A stretch of DNA of 64,000 bases, from assembly GCF_000308455.1 (NCBI RefSeq), contig NZ_BAFP01000003.1:88053-152052 (forward strand), read 5' to 3'. The stretch comes from Nocardia abscessus NBRC 100374. GTDB taxonomy: Bacteria; Actinomycetota; Actinomycetes; Mycobacteriales; Mycobacteriaceae. The first letter of the stretch is position 1; every line of letters starts with the position of its first letter. The notes below the pieces were generated by a model. That model made no database searches. It was not told the origin of the DNA and saw only the letters and a list, made by a program, of their open reading frames with translations. The translations under genes and the position numbers were made by a program. Positions 1 through 8,776 of this stretch are shown piece after piece.

Positions 1-999
1 AACTGGGCGGACAAGGGCGCGGCAGAGGCGCTGCGCGCCCAGGCGATCGCGGCGCGCTCGTATGCCCTTGCCGAACAGCGTTATCCATACGCTCAGACCT
101 GCGACACCACCGACTGTCAGAGGTATCCCGGTACCGCGCAGGAGGACCCGCGGACGGCAGTTGCCGTCGCGGCCACGGCGGCCACGGTCCTGCTGCGCGA
201 AGGCCGGATCCTGCGGACCGAGTACTCCGCCGCGCCCAGTGGCGGGGAACCCGCGGACATCCAGACCATGGCTGTCGGACCCGCGCCCGGCGAGCTGGTA
301 ACCACAGCGCCACCCGACGATCCGCGCGAGCAGGCGGCCGCCGAGTCCGCGATCGATGCCGAGTACCGCCGGATCGGCGGCGCGAACAGCACCATCGGTA
401 CGCCGCTCGGGCCGGAGATGATCCTGCCCCGGCGCGCGGGCACCTACCGGCTCTACACCAACGGCGTCATCATCGTGACGTCCACGCTGGGCGCGCAGGT
501 GGTGGACTACTCCCGCATGCTGCAGCCGGTGCCGGAAGTGGCTGAGGGGCAGCAGGTTCCGTCCGCGCCGCTGCCCGGCAGTGCGTCTTCTCCAGTTGCG
601 GTCACGCCTGGTGGCGCGCAGTCCGGCGCCGCTGCACCTGGCGGTGCTACCGCGTTCGGCGGTGCGGCTCAGCCCGGCGGCGAGACTCTGCCTGATATTG
701 CGGCGGCACCCGATGGCGTGGCTCGGTCTGGCGGTCCGGCTCAGTCTGGTGGTCCGGCTCAGCCTGGCGGCACGGCTCAGTCTGGTGGTGCGGCTCAGTC
801 TGGCGGTGGGGTTTTGCCTGGTGGTGCGGCTCGGATCGGCGATGCTGCGGCTCCGGATGGAATGGCTTCGCCGGGCGGTGGAGCTACGCCTGGTGGTGCT
901 GGTGTGGCCCTCCCTTCGCCTGCGGAGCTTGCCGGCTCGTCACGAGCCGCAGGAGCTGCGCCCGCCTCTCCGCCTGCCTGGCAGGCGCCTTCCCGCTAG
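1..999 (+). CDS. SpoIID/LytB-domain protein with LGFP repeat, 5' truncated
   Basis: The reading frame is open from the first base and ends at TAG 997-999, so the N-terminus lies outside the window. The visible start contains RAQAIAARSYAL, the hallmark of SpoIID/LytB amidase-enhancer domains, followed by two cysteines (TCDTTDC) and YSAAPSGGEP, which fits the family's conserved 'SASSGG'-like segment. A stretch with ANSTIGTPLGPE and YRLYTNGVI follows and matches the LGFP repeat found in mycolate-layer-associated secreted proteins. The last ~130 residues are a low-complexity Gly/Ala/Pro/Ser tail with repeated GGxAQSGG units. Family knowledge suggests an exported protein acting on or binding peptidoglycan or the mycolyl layer. 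The Gly-rich tail is unusual and may be length-variable. The domain call is good; the exact enzymatic role is unknown. Confidence 0.75.
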   Translation, partial: NWADKGAAEALRAQAIAARSYALAEQRYPYAQTCDTTDCQRYPGTAQEDPRTAVAVAATAATVLLREGRILRTEYSAAPSGGEPADIQTMAVGPAPGELVTTAPPDDPREQAAAESAIDAEYRRIGGANSTIGTPLGPEMILPRRAGTYRLYTNGVIIVTSTLGAQVVDYSRMLQPVPEVAEGQQVPSAPLPGSASSPVAVTPGGAQSGAAAPGGATAFGGAAQPGGETLPDIAAAPDGVARSGGPAQSGGPAQPGGTAQSGGAAQSGGGVLPGGAARIGDAAAPDGMASPGGGATPGGAGVALPSPAELAGSSRAAGAAPASPPAWQAPSR

Positions 1000-1060
1000 T
1001 GCGGCGCCGCTCGGTGCGGCGTCCGCTCTCGCTCCTCGCCGCGGATGCCCACTCCCGAGG

Positions 1061-1334
1061 TATGTCGCCGAGTGACTCGGCCGACGTGCAGCAAACAGGT
1101 CAACTGCTCTTGGGAGGTGCGGTCAAAGGCCGCGAGCAACCGCTGTTCGTTCGTCATGTGCTCGGGGCTACAGGTCGTCCATCAGTGCTCGGCCCTGCTC
1201 TGCGAGGAAAATCCGGACCGCCCGGTGGTCTTCCGCGCACGGTTTGCGCACTACCAGGCGTTTGGCCGCCAGCCGGTCGATCCGGTTGGTGATGGTGCCT
1301 GAGGTCACCATGACCACCCTCGGCGGCACCCGCG
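1061..1334 (-). pseudogene. MarR-family regulator remnant
   Basis: On the minus strand a frame starting near 1334 encodes VTSGTITNRIDRLAAKRLVV and then RAVRIFLAEQGRALMDD, which is the recognition helix and wing of a MarR repressor. A stop follows at once. In another frame, HMTNEQRLLAAFDRT and EQLTCLLHVGR continue as the C-terminal dimerisation helix. The first ~50 residues of the family (helices 1-3) are missing. The gene is therefore N-terminally deleted and frameshifted, and is not expected to work. The missing end abuts the EamA remnant on the other strand. Confidence 0.55.
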
Positions 1335-1577
1335 GTGAGTAATGGTCTCGCCTTCCGCGGGTTGCTCAGTCCCGTGTCGACCGCCGTGATCGGATGGGTC
1401 GCACTCGGGCACGCGCTCACCGGGCTGCGGATGCTCGGTATGGCGATTGCGCTGGGCGGCACGCTGCTCGGCCGAGCGGTCGGTGCACCGACGGCACCGG
1501 CTTGTCCGTGCCGTCGCCCGTACTGGTCGCCCCTGCTCCGGGACTGCGCTGAGCGCCGGAAAGTTCCTGCTGAATAA
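1335..1577 (+). pseudogene. EamA/DMT transporter C-terminal remnant
   Basis: This short open frame encodes LSPVSTAVIGWVALGHALTG followed by LRMLGMAIALGGTLLGRAV. These are the last two membrane helices of an EamA (drug/metabolite transporter) protein, whose full length would be ~290 residues. Only ~50 residues remain family-like, and the tail is unrelated. No ribosome binding site is evident. With the adjacent MarR fragment it looks like the scar of a divergent regulator/exporter pair. The stretch 1000-1645 holds nothing else convincing apart from the MerR promoter at its end. Confidence 0.5.
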
Positions 1578-1586
1578 GGGTTGACC

Positions 1587-1601
1587 TTGACGTAACGTCA
1601 A
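1587..1601. promoter_or_regulatory. MerR-type operator/promoter
   Basis: TTGACGTAACGTCAA is a perfect palindrome (7-bp arms, one central base), preceded by another TTGACC at 1581-1586. It lies 45 bases upstream of the MerR-family start. MerR/TipA regulators bind such dyads between the -35 and -10 boxes of their own promoters, so autoregulation is likely. The site is seen directly; its binding partner is inferred. Confidence 0.6.
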
Positions 1602-1645
1602 CTTGCAAGCTGGTTACACCGACGAGAGAGAAGGGAGGACAGGTC

Positions 1646-2404
1646 GTGGAAGCCGGGGAATGGTCCATTCAGGATCTGGCGAAGGCGGCCGGTACCACCA
1701 GTCGCACGCTGCGCCATTACGGGCAGCTGGGGCTGTTGCCGCCCAGCCGGATCGGCGCCAACGGCTACCGCTATTACGACCAGGGCTCCCTCGTGCGGTT
1801 GCAACGCATCCTGCTGCTGCGGGAACTCGGCCTCGGCCTTCCGGTCATCGCCGAAGTCCTCGCCGGAGAGCAGGACACCGCCGCCGCGCTGCGCACGCAC
1901 CTGGAACTGCTGCGGCAGGAACAGGATCGGATCCGGCGGCAGATCGAGTCGGTGCAAACCACCCTGCACAAGACGGAAAGAGGTGAACAACTCGTGGCAG
2001 CAGAAGTTTTCGACGGCTTCGACCACACGAAGTACAAGGACGAGGTGATCGAACGCTGGGGCAAGGAGGCCTACGAGAGCGGTGACCGCTGGTGGCGCTC
2101 GATGTCCGACGCGGACAAGAAGACCTTCCAGCAGACCCATCTCGACATCGCCGCCGACTACGGCCGGGCGCACGCCGACGGGCTCACCCCGGACAGCGAC
2201 GAGGTGCAGGCCGTCGTCCAGCGTCACTACGACTGGATCGGCATCGGCTGGCAGGGCCGTCCGGTGGTGAAGGAGGCGTTCGTCAACCTCGGTGAGATGT
2301 ACGTGGCCGACCCGCGATTCGCGGTCAACTACGACGTGCACGGCGCGGGCACCGCCGAGTTCGTGCGCGACGCGATGAAGGTCTACGCCGAGCGGCGGCT
2401 GTAA
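1646..2404 (+). CDS. MerR-family regulator with TipAS domain
   Basis: This 252-residue protein has an N-terminal MerR winged helix (residues ~5-75, with TSRTLRHYGQLGLLPPSR and YRYYDQGSLVRLQRI), a coiled-coil dimerisation helix (~80-115), and a C-terminal TipAS-like drug-binding domain (~125-250, with YKDEVIERWGKEAYESGD and VQRHYDWIGIGW). That architecture and length match the TipAL regulators, which bind thiopeptides or other hydrophobic ligands and activate transcription by unwinding a long-spacer promoter. The GTG start at 1646 is chosen for the AGGGAGGACAG ribosome site just upstream and because the HTH begins at once. The palindrome at 1587-1601 is the probable autoregulatory site. The gene stands alone, and no target transporter is intact nearby. 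Confidence 0.85.
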   Translation: MEAGEWSIQDLAKAAGTTSRTLRHYGQLGLLPPSRIGANGYRYYDQGSLVRLQRILLLRELGLGLPVIAEVLAGEQDTAAALRTHLELLRQEQDRIRRQIESVQTTLHKTERGEQLVAAEVFDGFDHTKYKDEVIERWGKEAYESGDRWWRSMSDADKKTFQQTHLDIAADYGRAHADGLTPDSDEVQAVVQRHYDWIGIGWQGRPVVKEAFVNLGEMYVADPRFAVNYDVHGAGTAEFVRDAMKVYAERRL

Positions 2405-2415
2405 ATCACAACCCT

Positions 2416-2453
2416 CCGGTGGCCGGTACGCGTGCACGCGTACCGGCCACCGG
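2416..2453 (+). terminator. Hairpin terminator after the MerR gene
   Basis: A perfect 17-bp stem (arms 2416-2432 and 2437-2453) with a TGCA loop starts 12 bases after the stop codon. There is no T-tract, as is common in high-GC actinobacteria. Confidence 0.7.
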
Positions 2454-2557
2454 TCGTTCGGTGATCCAGCGCTGCCCGCTGCGCTGTGCAGGAGTGGCTT
2501 TCGGGTCGCTCGGCGTGGGCGCGGCGCGGTAAGGTTCGATGCCACAAGGGGGGTTCG

Positions 2558-3196
2558 ATGAACAATTCGTACGCGCGGCCCGAGGTACAGGGCGGCAGCG
2601 GAGCGCCGTCGACGTGGCAGGCCGCGTTGGCGGTGATCGCGGCATGTCTCGGCGGCGGCGGGATCTGCGTCGGTGCACTGTTGGGCATCAAGCTACTGCA
2701 CCGCTCTTCCATTCGAACCCCGGACTCGGTCAAGGATTTCGACGCCTGGTGGGCCGCGACCAACATTCGTCACGTGCAGGAGACGTTGCTCGGGGTGTCC
2801 GCCCTGCTGGCACTTGTCCTGCTCGCCGGGGGGATTCTCCTGCTGCTCGGCAAGCCGGCCGGACGGCCTGCGGTGCTGATCGGGTCCGCATGGGGATTCG
2901 TCGGCGGTCTGATCGCCGCGACCTATGGCGGACAGTACGGCTTGTCGGCGCAGTCGTCCGCCTCGTCTCTCTACCTGATCGTCGGGGCCGCTTTCTGCTC
3001 GGTCGCGTTCGTCACGATCGCGACCAGTCCGCCGGCCCGCCCCACGGTGTCAGCCATGCCCGCGCCGCCGCAGTTCGGTCACCAGTCACCGATGCCGCAG
3101 TTCGGTCACCAGTCACCGGCGCCGCAGCCCGGCCATCAGTCACCGCCGCCGCAGTTCGGCCCCCATCCCGCACCGCAGTCGCTACCGCCGCACTGA
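2558..3196 (+). CDS. Small membrane protein with Pro/Gln/His-rich tail
   Basis: This 212-residue protein is not recognised as a named family. It has four hydrophobic segments (about residues 20-45, 70-98, 102-125 and 133-155), with WWAATNIRHVQETLLG between the first two, so it is probably a four-helix integral membrane protein. The C-terminal ~45 residues are a cytosolic or extracytosolic repeat of the form PQFGHQSP(M/A/P), which occurs about four times. The ATG at 2558 is preferred over an in-frame upstream start at 2486 because AAGGGGGG lies just before it and the hydrophobic core follows soon after. The gene is monocistronic, between the MerR gene and a convergent TetR gene. Confidence 0.6.
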   Translation: MNNSYARPEVQGGSGAPSTWQAALAVIAACLGGGGICVGALLGIKLLHRSSIRTPDSVKDFDAWWAATNIRHVQETLLGVSALLALVLLAGGILLLLGKPAGRPAVLIGSAWGFVGGLIAATYGGQYGLSAQSSASSLYLIVGAAFCSVAFVTIATSPPARPTVSAMPAPPQFGHQSPMPQFGHQSPAPQPGHQSPPPQFGPHPAPQSLPPH

Positions 3197-3246
3197 CGCG
3201 CGGTCCGGCTCGCTCGCCGCGACGCCATAGCCACGTCACGGCGTCG

Positions 3247-3882
3247 CTAGGCCTGGTCGTCGTCGCGTCCGAGCGCATGCATCAATTGGTCTTCGGTGAT
3301 CGGCGGCACCGGAAGAGGATGAGCGGCCTCCGCGCGTAGGCCGTCGAGTACGAGGCCGAGGTTACGGCGCCAGGCTTCGGGGGCGATCTGACTTGTCGCC
3401 TCCACGATCCTGGTGTGTGACCAGGTGATGAAGGCGATGTCCTCCAGTACCCAGTCGTCGCGCAGCACCCCGGCTTCCTGCGCACGGGTGATGATCCGGC
3501 GCATCAGGCCGTGGCCGTATTCCTGGGCTCGGGCGATGGCGTGGCTGGGGGCCGCCCGCACGGCGAGTTCGCTGAGCAGCCGGTCGGCGGCTTGCAAGGC
3601 GCAGACCTGCTCCACCAGGTAGACGAACGACGCCCACGGGTCGTCGATGGCCAGCGCGTCTTCGGCGATGCGGCTGCCCGCTTCGATCCGGTCCTCGACC
3701 GCCGCCGCGATGAGGTCGTCGCGGGTGGGGAAGCGGTTGTAGAGCGTGCCGATGGCGACGCCCGCGCGGGCGGCGATCTCCTTCAGCGGTGCGTCGAGGC
3801 CGCGTTCGGTGAAGACGGCGCGGGCGGCGTTCACGAGCGCGTCCCGGTTGCGCTGGGCATCGCTGCGTAACGGCTTGTCCAC
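3247..3882 (-). CDS. TetR/AcrR-family repressor
   Basis: This 211-residue protein has the TetR helix-turn-helix in residues ~15-60 (RNRDALVNAARAVFTERGLD, then EIAARAGVAIGTLYNRFPTR) and an all-helical ligand-binding C-terminus. It is divergent from the SDR gene at 3990. The ~107-bp intergenic region carries two near-identical 16-bp dyads, which makes repression of both itself and the SDR gene likely. The inducer cannot be read from the sequence. Length and domain layout are normal for the family. Confidence 0.85.
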   Translation of the reverse strand: MDKPLRSDAQRNRDALVNAARAVFTERGLDAPLKEIAARAGVAIGTLYNRFPTRDDLIAAAVEDRIEAGSRIAEDALAIDDPWASFVYLVEQVCALQAADRLLSELAVRAAPSHAIARAQEYGHGLMRRIITRAQEAGVLRDDWVLEDIAFITWSHTRIVEATSQIAPEAWRRNLGLVLDGLRAEAAHPLPVPPITEDQLMHALGRDDDQA

Positions 3883-3916
3883 GCGCCGATCCTACAAATC
3901 GGACGCCCCATATATG

Positions 3917-3932
3917 TTGAGCATGGGTTCAA
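3917..3932. promoter_or_regulatory. TetR operator 1
   Basis: TTGAGCATGGGTTCAA is an imperfect 16-bp dyad between the divergent TetR and SDR genes. Its reverse complement is nearly identical to the dyad at 3957-3972. The centres are 40 bp apart, about four helical turns, so two repressor dimers could sit on one DNA face. Confidence 0.6.
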
Positions 3933-3956
3933 CTTAGGCTAACGTCGAGCGCGAAC

Positions 3957-3972
3957 TTGAACCATGGCTCAA
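3957..3972. promoter_or_regulatory. TetR operator 2
   Basis: TTGAACCATGGCTCAA is a 16-bp palindrome with one mismatched pair, 17 bases upstream of the SDR start codon, where it would block the promoter or ribosome loading region. It is the inverted partner of the dyad at 3917-3932. Confidence 0.6.
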
Positions 3973-3989
3973 CTTATCCGGGAGTGAAA

Positions 3990-4712
3990 ATGACCAAGAC
4001 CATCGCGATCTTCGGGTACGGCCCCGGCCTCGGGGTCGGCACCGGGCGCAGATTCGGACGCGAAGGGTTCCGCGTGGCGGTCATCGGGCGCGATCCCGAG
4101 AAGGCGCGGTGGCATGCCGAGGAGCTGACGGCCGAAGGCATCGAGGCCGCCGCCTTCCCGGCGGACGTGACCGTCGCCGCGCAGGTCACGGGCGTGATCG
4201 AGAAAATCGAGGCGACCTTCGGGCCGATCGACGTGGCGATGCACGGCGCGGCGGGCAATATGAGCGACCGGCTGCCCTCCACCCTCGAGGTGGACCTCCC
4301 CTCCCTCGATGCGCCGATCGCGCTGAAGCTGCACTCACCGATCCTGATGACGAGGGCGCTGGCGCCGGGAATGGTGGCGCGAGGCGACGGCGCGCTGCTG
4401 TTCTCGTCGGGCTCGTCCGAGCATTTCGTGGCGCCCTATCTGGCGCACTTCGGTATCGCGCTGGCCGCGCAGCGCGGTTACCTGCGCCAGCTCGAGGTGG
4501 AACTGCGCGGCACCGGCGTCTACGTCGGGCTGCTCAATATCGGCGCGCTGATCGACCGCAGCAAAGCCGCGCAGATCGTCGACGAGCACCCGGAGGTGAT
4601 TCCCGAGGGCCTGGAGATCGTCCGGATGAGCGGCGACGAACTCGGTGACCACTACTGGCGGCTGTACACCGAGCGGGACAAGGTCGAGCTCGACGTCGGT
4701 TTCCCGGCCTGA
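3990..4712 (+). CDS. Atypical short-chain dehydrogenase (SDR)
   Basis: This 240-residue protein has a Rossmann start, IAIFGYGPGLGVGTGRRFG, followed by VAVIGRDPEK, so NAD(P) binding is likely. The active-site region reads LFSSGSSEHFVAPYLAHFG: the serine is plausible, but no canonical YxxxK follows, which marks it as an atypical or 'extended clan' SDR. The ATG at 3990 is chosen because GGGAGTG precedes it and the upstream TTG at 3957 falls inside operator 2. The divergent TetR gene and twin operators suggest that it is induced by the TetR ligand. The substrate is unknown. Confidence 0.75.
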   Translation: MTKTIAIFGYGPGLGVGTGRRFGREGFRVAVIGRDPEKARWHAEELTAEGIEAAAFPADVTVAAQVTGVIEKIEATFGPIDVAMHGAAGNMSDRLPSTLEVDLPSLDAPIALKLHSPILMTRALAPGMVARGDGALLFSSGSSEHFVAPYLAHFGIALAAQRGYLRQLEVELRGTGVYVGLLNIGALIDRSKAAQIVDEHPEVIPEGLEIVRMSGDELGDHYWRLYTERDKVELDVGFPA

Positions 4713-4739
4713 GCGCAGCCCACACGAAGGAAGCCCTTG

Positions 4740-4800
4740 GATCGCGTCCCGGTTCGCGGCGGCCGATGGGAACGGACAACGCCGCGAAGCGGACGCGATC
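4740..4800 (+). terminator. Long stem terminator after the SDR gene
   Basis: The arms GATCGCGTCC (4740-4749) and GGACGCGATC (4791-4800), with an inner stem TTCGCGGCG/CGCCGCGAA (4753-4761/4780-4788), form an extended hairpin 27 bases after the SDR stop. It separates the SDR gene from the galactan operon. Confidence 0.6.
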
Positions 4801-4818
4801 ATCCGGCCAGGGGAGTAA

Positions 4819-6198
<1,380 letters not shown>

Positions 6199-6206
6199 GA
6201 GCACCG

Positions 6207-8141
6207 ATGACCTCCCAATCCATTTTGGAAGACATGACCACCGAGACCCGCGCGAAGTCGCTGCTGCAGCGCATCATCCTGCCCCGGCCGGGCGAGCCGC
6301 TGGACGTGCGCACGCTCTACGTCGAGGAGTCGCAGACCAACGCCCGGCGCGCGCACGCGACCACGCGCACGTCGCTGTCGATCGGCGCGGAGTCCGAGGT
6401 CTCGTTCTGCACCTACTTCAACGCGCTGCCCGCGAGCTACTGGCGGCGCTGGAGCGTCCTGCCCTCGGTGGTGCTGCGTCTGGAACTGGCCGGCCACGGC
6501 CGGGTGGACGTGTACCGCTCGAAGGCCGACGGCTCGCGGATCCACGTGCAGGGCAAGGAATTCGCCGTCGCGACCGGCGCCGATTCGGTGATCGTGGAAT
6601 TCGAGACCGACCTGGGCCCGTTCGAGGACGGCGGCTGGATCTGGTTCGACATCACCACCGACACGGCGGTCACGCTGCTGTCCGGCGGCTGGTACGCGCC
6701 GGTCGAGGCGCCCGGCGAGGGCAGCATCGCGGTCGGCATGCCCACCTTCAACCGGCCCACCGACGCGGTGAAAACCCTCGCCGCCCTCGGTTCGGATCCG
6801 CTGGTGCTGGAGAAGATCAAGGCCGTCATCATCCCGGACCAGGGCACCAGGAAGGTCGTCGACGAGCCCGGCTTCGCGGAGTCCTCGGCGGCGCTCGGTG
6901 ATCGCCTGTCCATTCACGACCAGCCCAACCTCGGCGGCTCCGGCGGCTACAGCCGGGTCATGTACGAGGCGCTGAAGAACACCGACGCCGAGTACATCGT
7001 CTACATGGACGACGACATCGAGATCGAGCCGGACTCGATCCTGCGCGCGCTGGCCTTCGCCCGGTTCGCCAAGTCGCCGGTGCTGGTCGGCGGCCAGATG
7101 CTCAACCTGCAGGAGCGCTCGCACCTGCACGTCATGGGCGAGGTCGTCGACCGCGGCATCTTCATGTGGACCGCGGCGCCGAACGTCGAGTACGACCACG
7201 ATTTCTCGAAGTACCCGCTCAAGGACCGGGACAACTCGAAGCTGCTGCACCGGCGCATCGACGTCGACTTCAACGGCTGGTGGACCTGCGTCATCCCGCG
7301 TCGCGTCGCCGAGGAACTCGGCCAGCCGCTCCCGCTGTTCCTCAAGTGGGACGACGCGGAGTACGGCCTGCGCGCCCGGGCCGCCGGGTACCCGACCGTC
7401 ACCCTGCCCGGCGCGGCCGTGTGGCACATGGCCTGGAGCGACAAGGACGACGCCATCGACTGGCAGGCGTACTTCCACCTGCGCAATCGCCTGGTGGTCG
7501 CCTCGCTGCACCTGCCGGGCAACGGGCGCGCCATGGTCGTCAACACGATCAAGGCCACCCTGAAGCACTTGCTGTGCCTGGAGTACTCGACGGTCGCGAT
7601 CCAGAACCTGGCCATCCGCGACTTCCTCGCCGGCCCGGAACGGCTGTTCCAGCTGCTGCCGAGCGCGCTCGGCGCGGTGCACCAACTGCGTAAGCAGTAC
7701 CCGGACGCGGTGATCCTGCCCTCGTCCACCGAACTGCCGCTGGCCAGCCACGTCGGCGTCGGAGCGGTCGGCGAGCCCGCCAACCCGATCGCCAAGGTGG
7801 TGCGGTTGGCCAAGGGCGTCGTGCACAACTTCCGCCCCGCGCACACCGAACATCACGACACCCCGCAGCTGAACGTGCCGACGCTGGACGCGCGCTGGTT
7901 CCTGCTCTCGCAGGTCGACGGCGTCACCGTCACCACGGCCGACGGACGCGGCGTCGTCTACCGCAAGCGCGATCCGCGTCAGGCGCTCGGCCTGTTCAAG
8001 GAGGCCATGCGCCTGCGCAAGGAGCTGGCCGCCCGCTTCCCGGAGATGCAGGAGCGCTACCGCGCCGCTCACCCGCAGCTGACCAGCACCGCGGCGTGGG
8101 AGAAGGTCTTCGGCATCGACACGAAGGATGGGCAGCAGTGA
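6207..8141 (+). CDS. glfT2: Galactofuranosyltransferase GlfT2
   Basis: GlfT2 polymerises most of the galactan, adding alternating beta-1,5 and beta-1,6 galactofuranose at the inner membrane face. The protein has 644 residues, close to the mycobacterial enzyme. An N-terminal beta-rich domain (~1-170) precedes the GT2 fold (~175-420). The metal-binding DDD is D268-D270 (YMDDDIEIEPDSI). KWDDAEYGLRARAAG (D382/D383) supplies the likely catalytic base, and VWHMAW gives H407. A helical C-terminal domain follows. The start lies 8 bases after glf, and the gene overlaps the PAP2 gene by 4 bases (GTGA), so translation is coupled. Confidence 0.95.
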   Translation: MTSQSILEDMTTETRAKSLLQRIILPRPGEPLDVRTLYVEESQTNARRAHATTRTSLSIGAESEVSFCTYFNALPASYWRRWSVLPSVVLRLELAGHGRVDVYRSKADGSRIHVQGKEFAVATGADSVIVEFETDLGPFEDGGWIWFDITTDTAVTLLSGGWYAPVEAPGEGSIAVGMPTFNRPTDAVKTLAALGSDPLVLEKIKAVIIPDQGTRKVVDEPGFAESSAALGDRLSIHDQPNLGGSGGYSRVMYEALKNTDAEYIVYMDDDIEIEPDSILRALAFARFAKSPVLVGGQMLNLQERSHLHVMGEVVDRGIFMWTAAPNVEYDHDFSKYPLKDRDNSKLLHRRIDVDFNGWWTCVIPRRVAEELGQPLPLFLKWDDAEYGLRARAAGYPTVTLPGAAVWHMAWSDKDDAIDWQAYFHLRNRLVVASLHLPGNGRAMVVNTIKATLKHLLCLEYSTVAIQNLAIRDFLAGPERLFQLLPSALGAVHQLRKQYPDAVILPSSTELPLASHVGVGAVGEPANPIAKVVRLAKGVVHNFRPAHTEHHDTPQLNVPTLDARWFLLSQVDGVTVTTADGRGVVYRKRDPRQALGLFKEAMRLRKELAARFPEMQERYRAAHPQLTSTAAWEKVFGIDTKDGQQ

Positions 8142-8776
8142 GTCTCGGAGCGAGCGCCGCCGACGACGCGGCGGTGCAGCCACACCTGCACAGCGCCAAC
8201 GGTCACGGCGGCCCGGTGTCGGCGCGACCGGCGGCTGCCGAGCAGGCGCCGCCGGAGGTCGCGATCATCAACGCCGTGCAGGCCGCCCTCGGCGGCAAGC
8301 CCGCCGTGGTGTCCGCGGCGCGCGGGCTGTCGCACTTCGGTGAGCACGCGCTCGGCTGGGTCGGTATCGCCGCCGCGGGCTGGCTGGTGGACAAGCCGCG
8401 GCGCAGACAGTGGGCCGGGGTCGCGGTGGGCGCCGTCGGCGCGCACGCGGCCTCGATCGTCATCAAGCGCGTGGTCCGCCGTCCGCGGCCGAACGATCCG
8501 TCGGTGCAGGTCAACGTGGGGACGCCGAGCAAACTCAGTTTCCCGTCCTCGCACGCGACCTCGACGACGGCAGCGGCCGTGTTGCTCGGCAGATTGACCG
8601 GGCTACCCTTGCCTGCGGTGCTCGTCCCCCCGATGCTGCTTTCCCGGGTGGTCCTCGGGGTGCACTACCCCTCCGACGTGCTCGCCGGTTCCGCGCTCGG
8701 CGCCGCGTCCGCCGCCGCCCTGCTCGCCGCCGAAAAGAGACTCGACAGTGACCGCACAAGAAAGAGCCTTGGTTGA
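8138..8776 (+). CDS. PAP2-family decaprenylphosphoryl-5-phosphoribose phosphatase
   Basis: This 212-residue membrane phosphatase is the counterpart of mycobacterial Rv3807c, which is thought to remove the 5-phosphate from decaprenylphosphoryl-5-phosphoribose on the way to DPA, the arabinose donor. The three PAP2 motifs are visible: KRVVRRPRP, PSSHATST, and SRVVLGVHYPSDVL with the catalytic His. Several hydrophobic helices flank them. The GTG start at 8138 overlaps the glfT2 stop, and its own 3' end overlaps ubiA by 29 bases. This tight packing between glfT2 and ubiA supports the function. Biochemical proof for this family member is limited, so the substrate is an inference from context. Confidence 0.85.
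   Translation: MSLGASAADDAAVQPHLHSANGHGGPVSARPAAAEQAPPEVAIINAVQAALGGKPAVVSAARGLSHFGEHALGWVGIAAAGWLVDKPRRRQWAGVAVGAVGAHAASIVIKRVVRRPRPNDPSVQVNVGTPSKLSFPSSHATSTTAAAVLLGRLTGLPLPAVLVPPMLLSRVVLGVHYPSDVLAGSALGAASAAALLAAEKRLDSDRTRKSLG

Noticed and set aside
1598..2545. Long minus-strand ORF opposite the MerR gene
   Set aside because: It is the antisense shadow of a clear MerR/TipAS gene. Its composition is Val/Arg/Leu-rich with no domain and no ribosome site, as expected from GC-rich codon bias.
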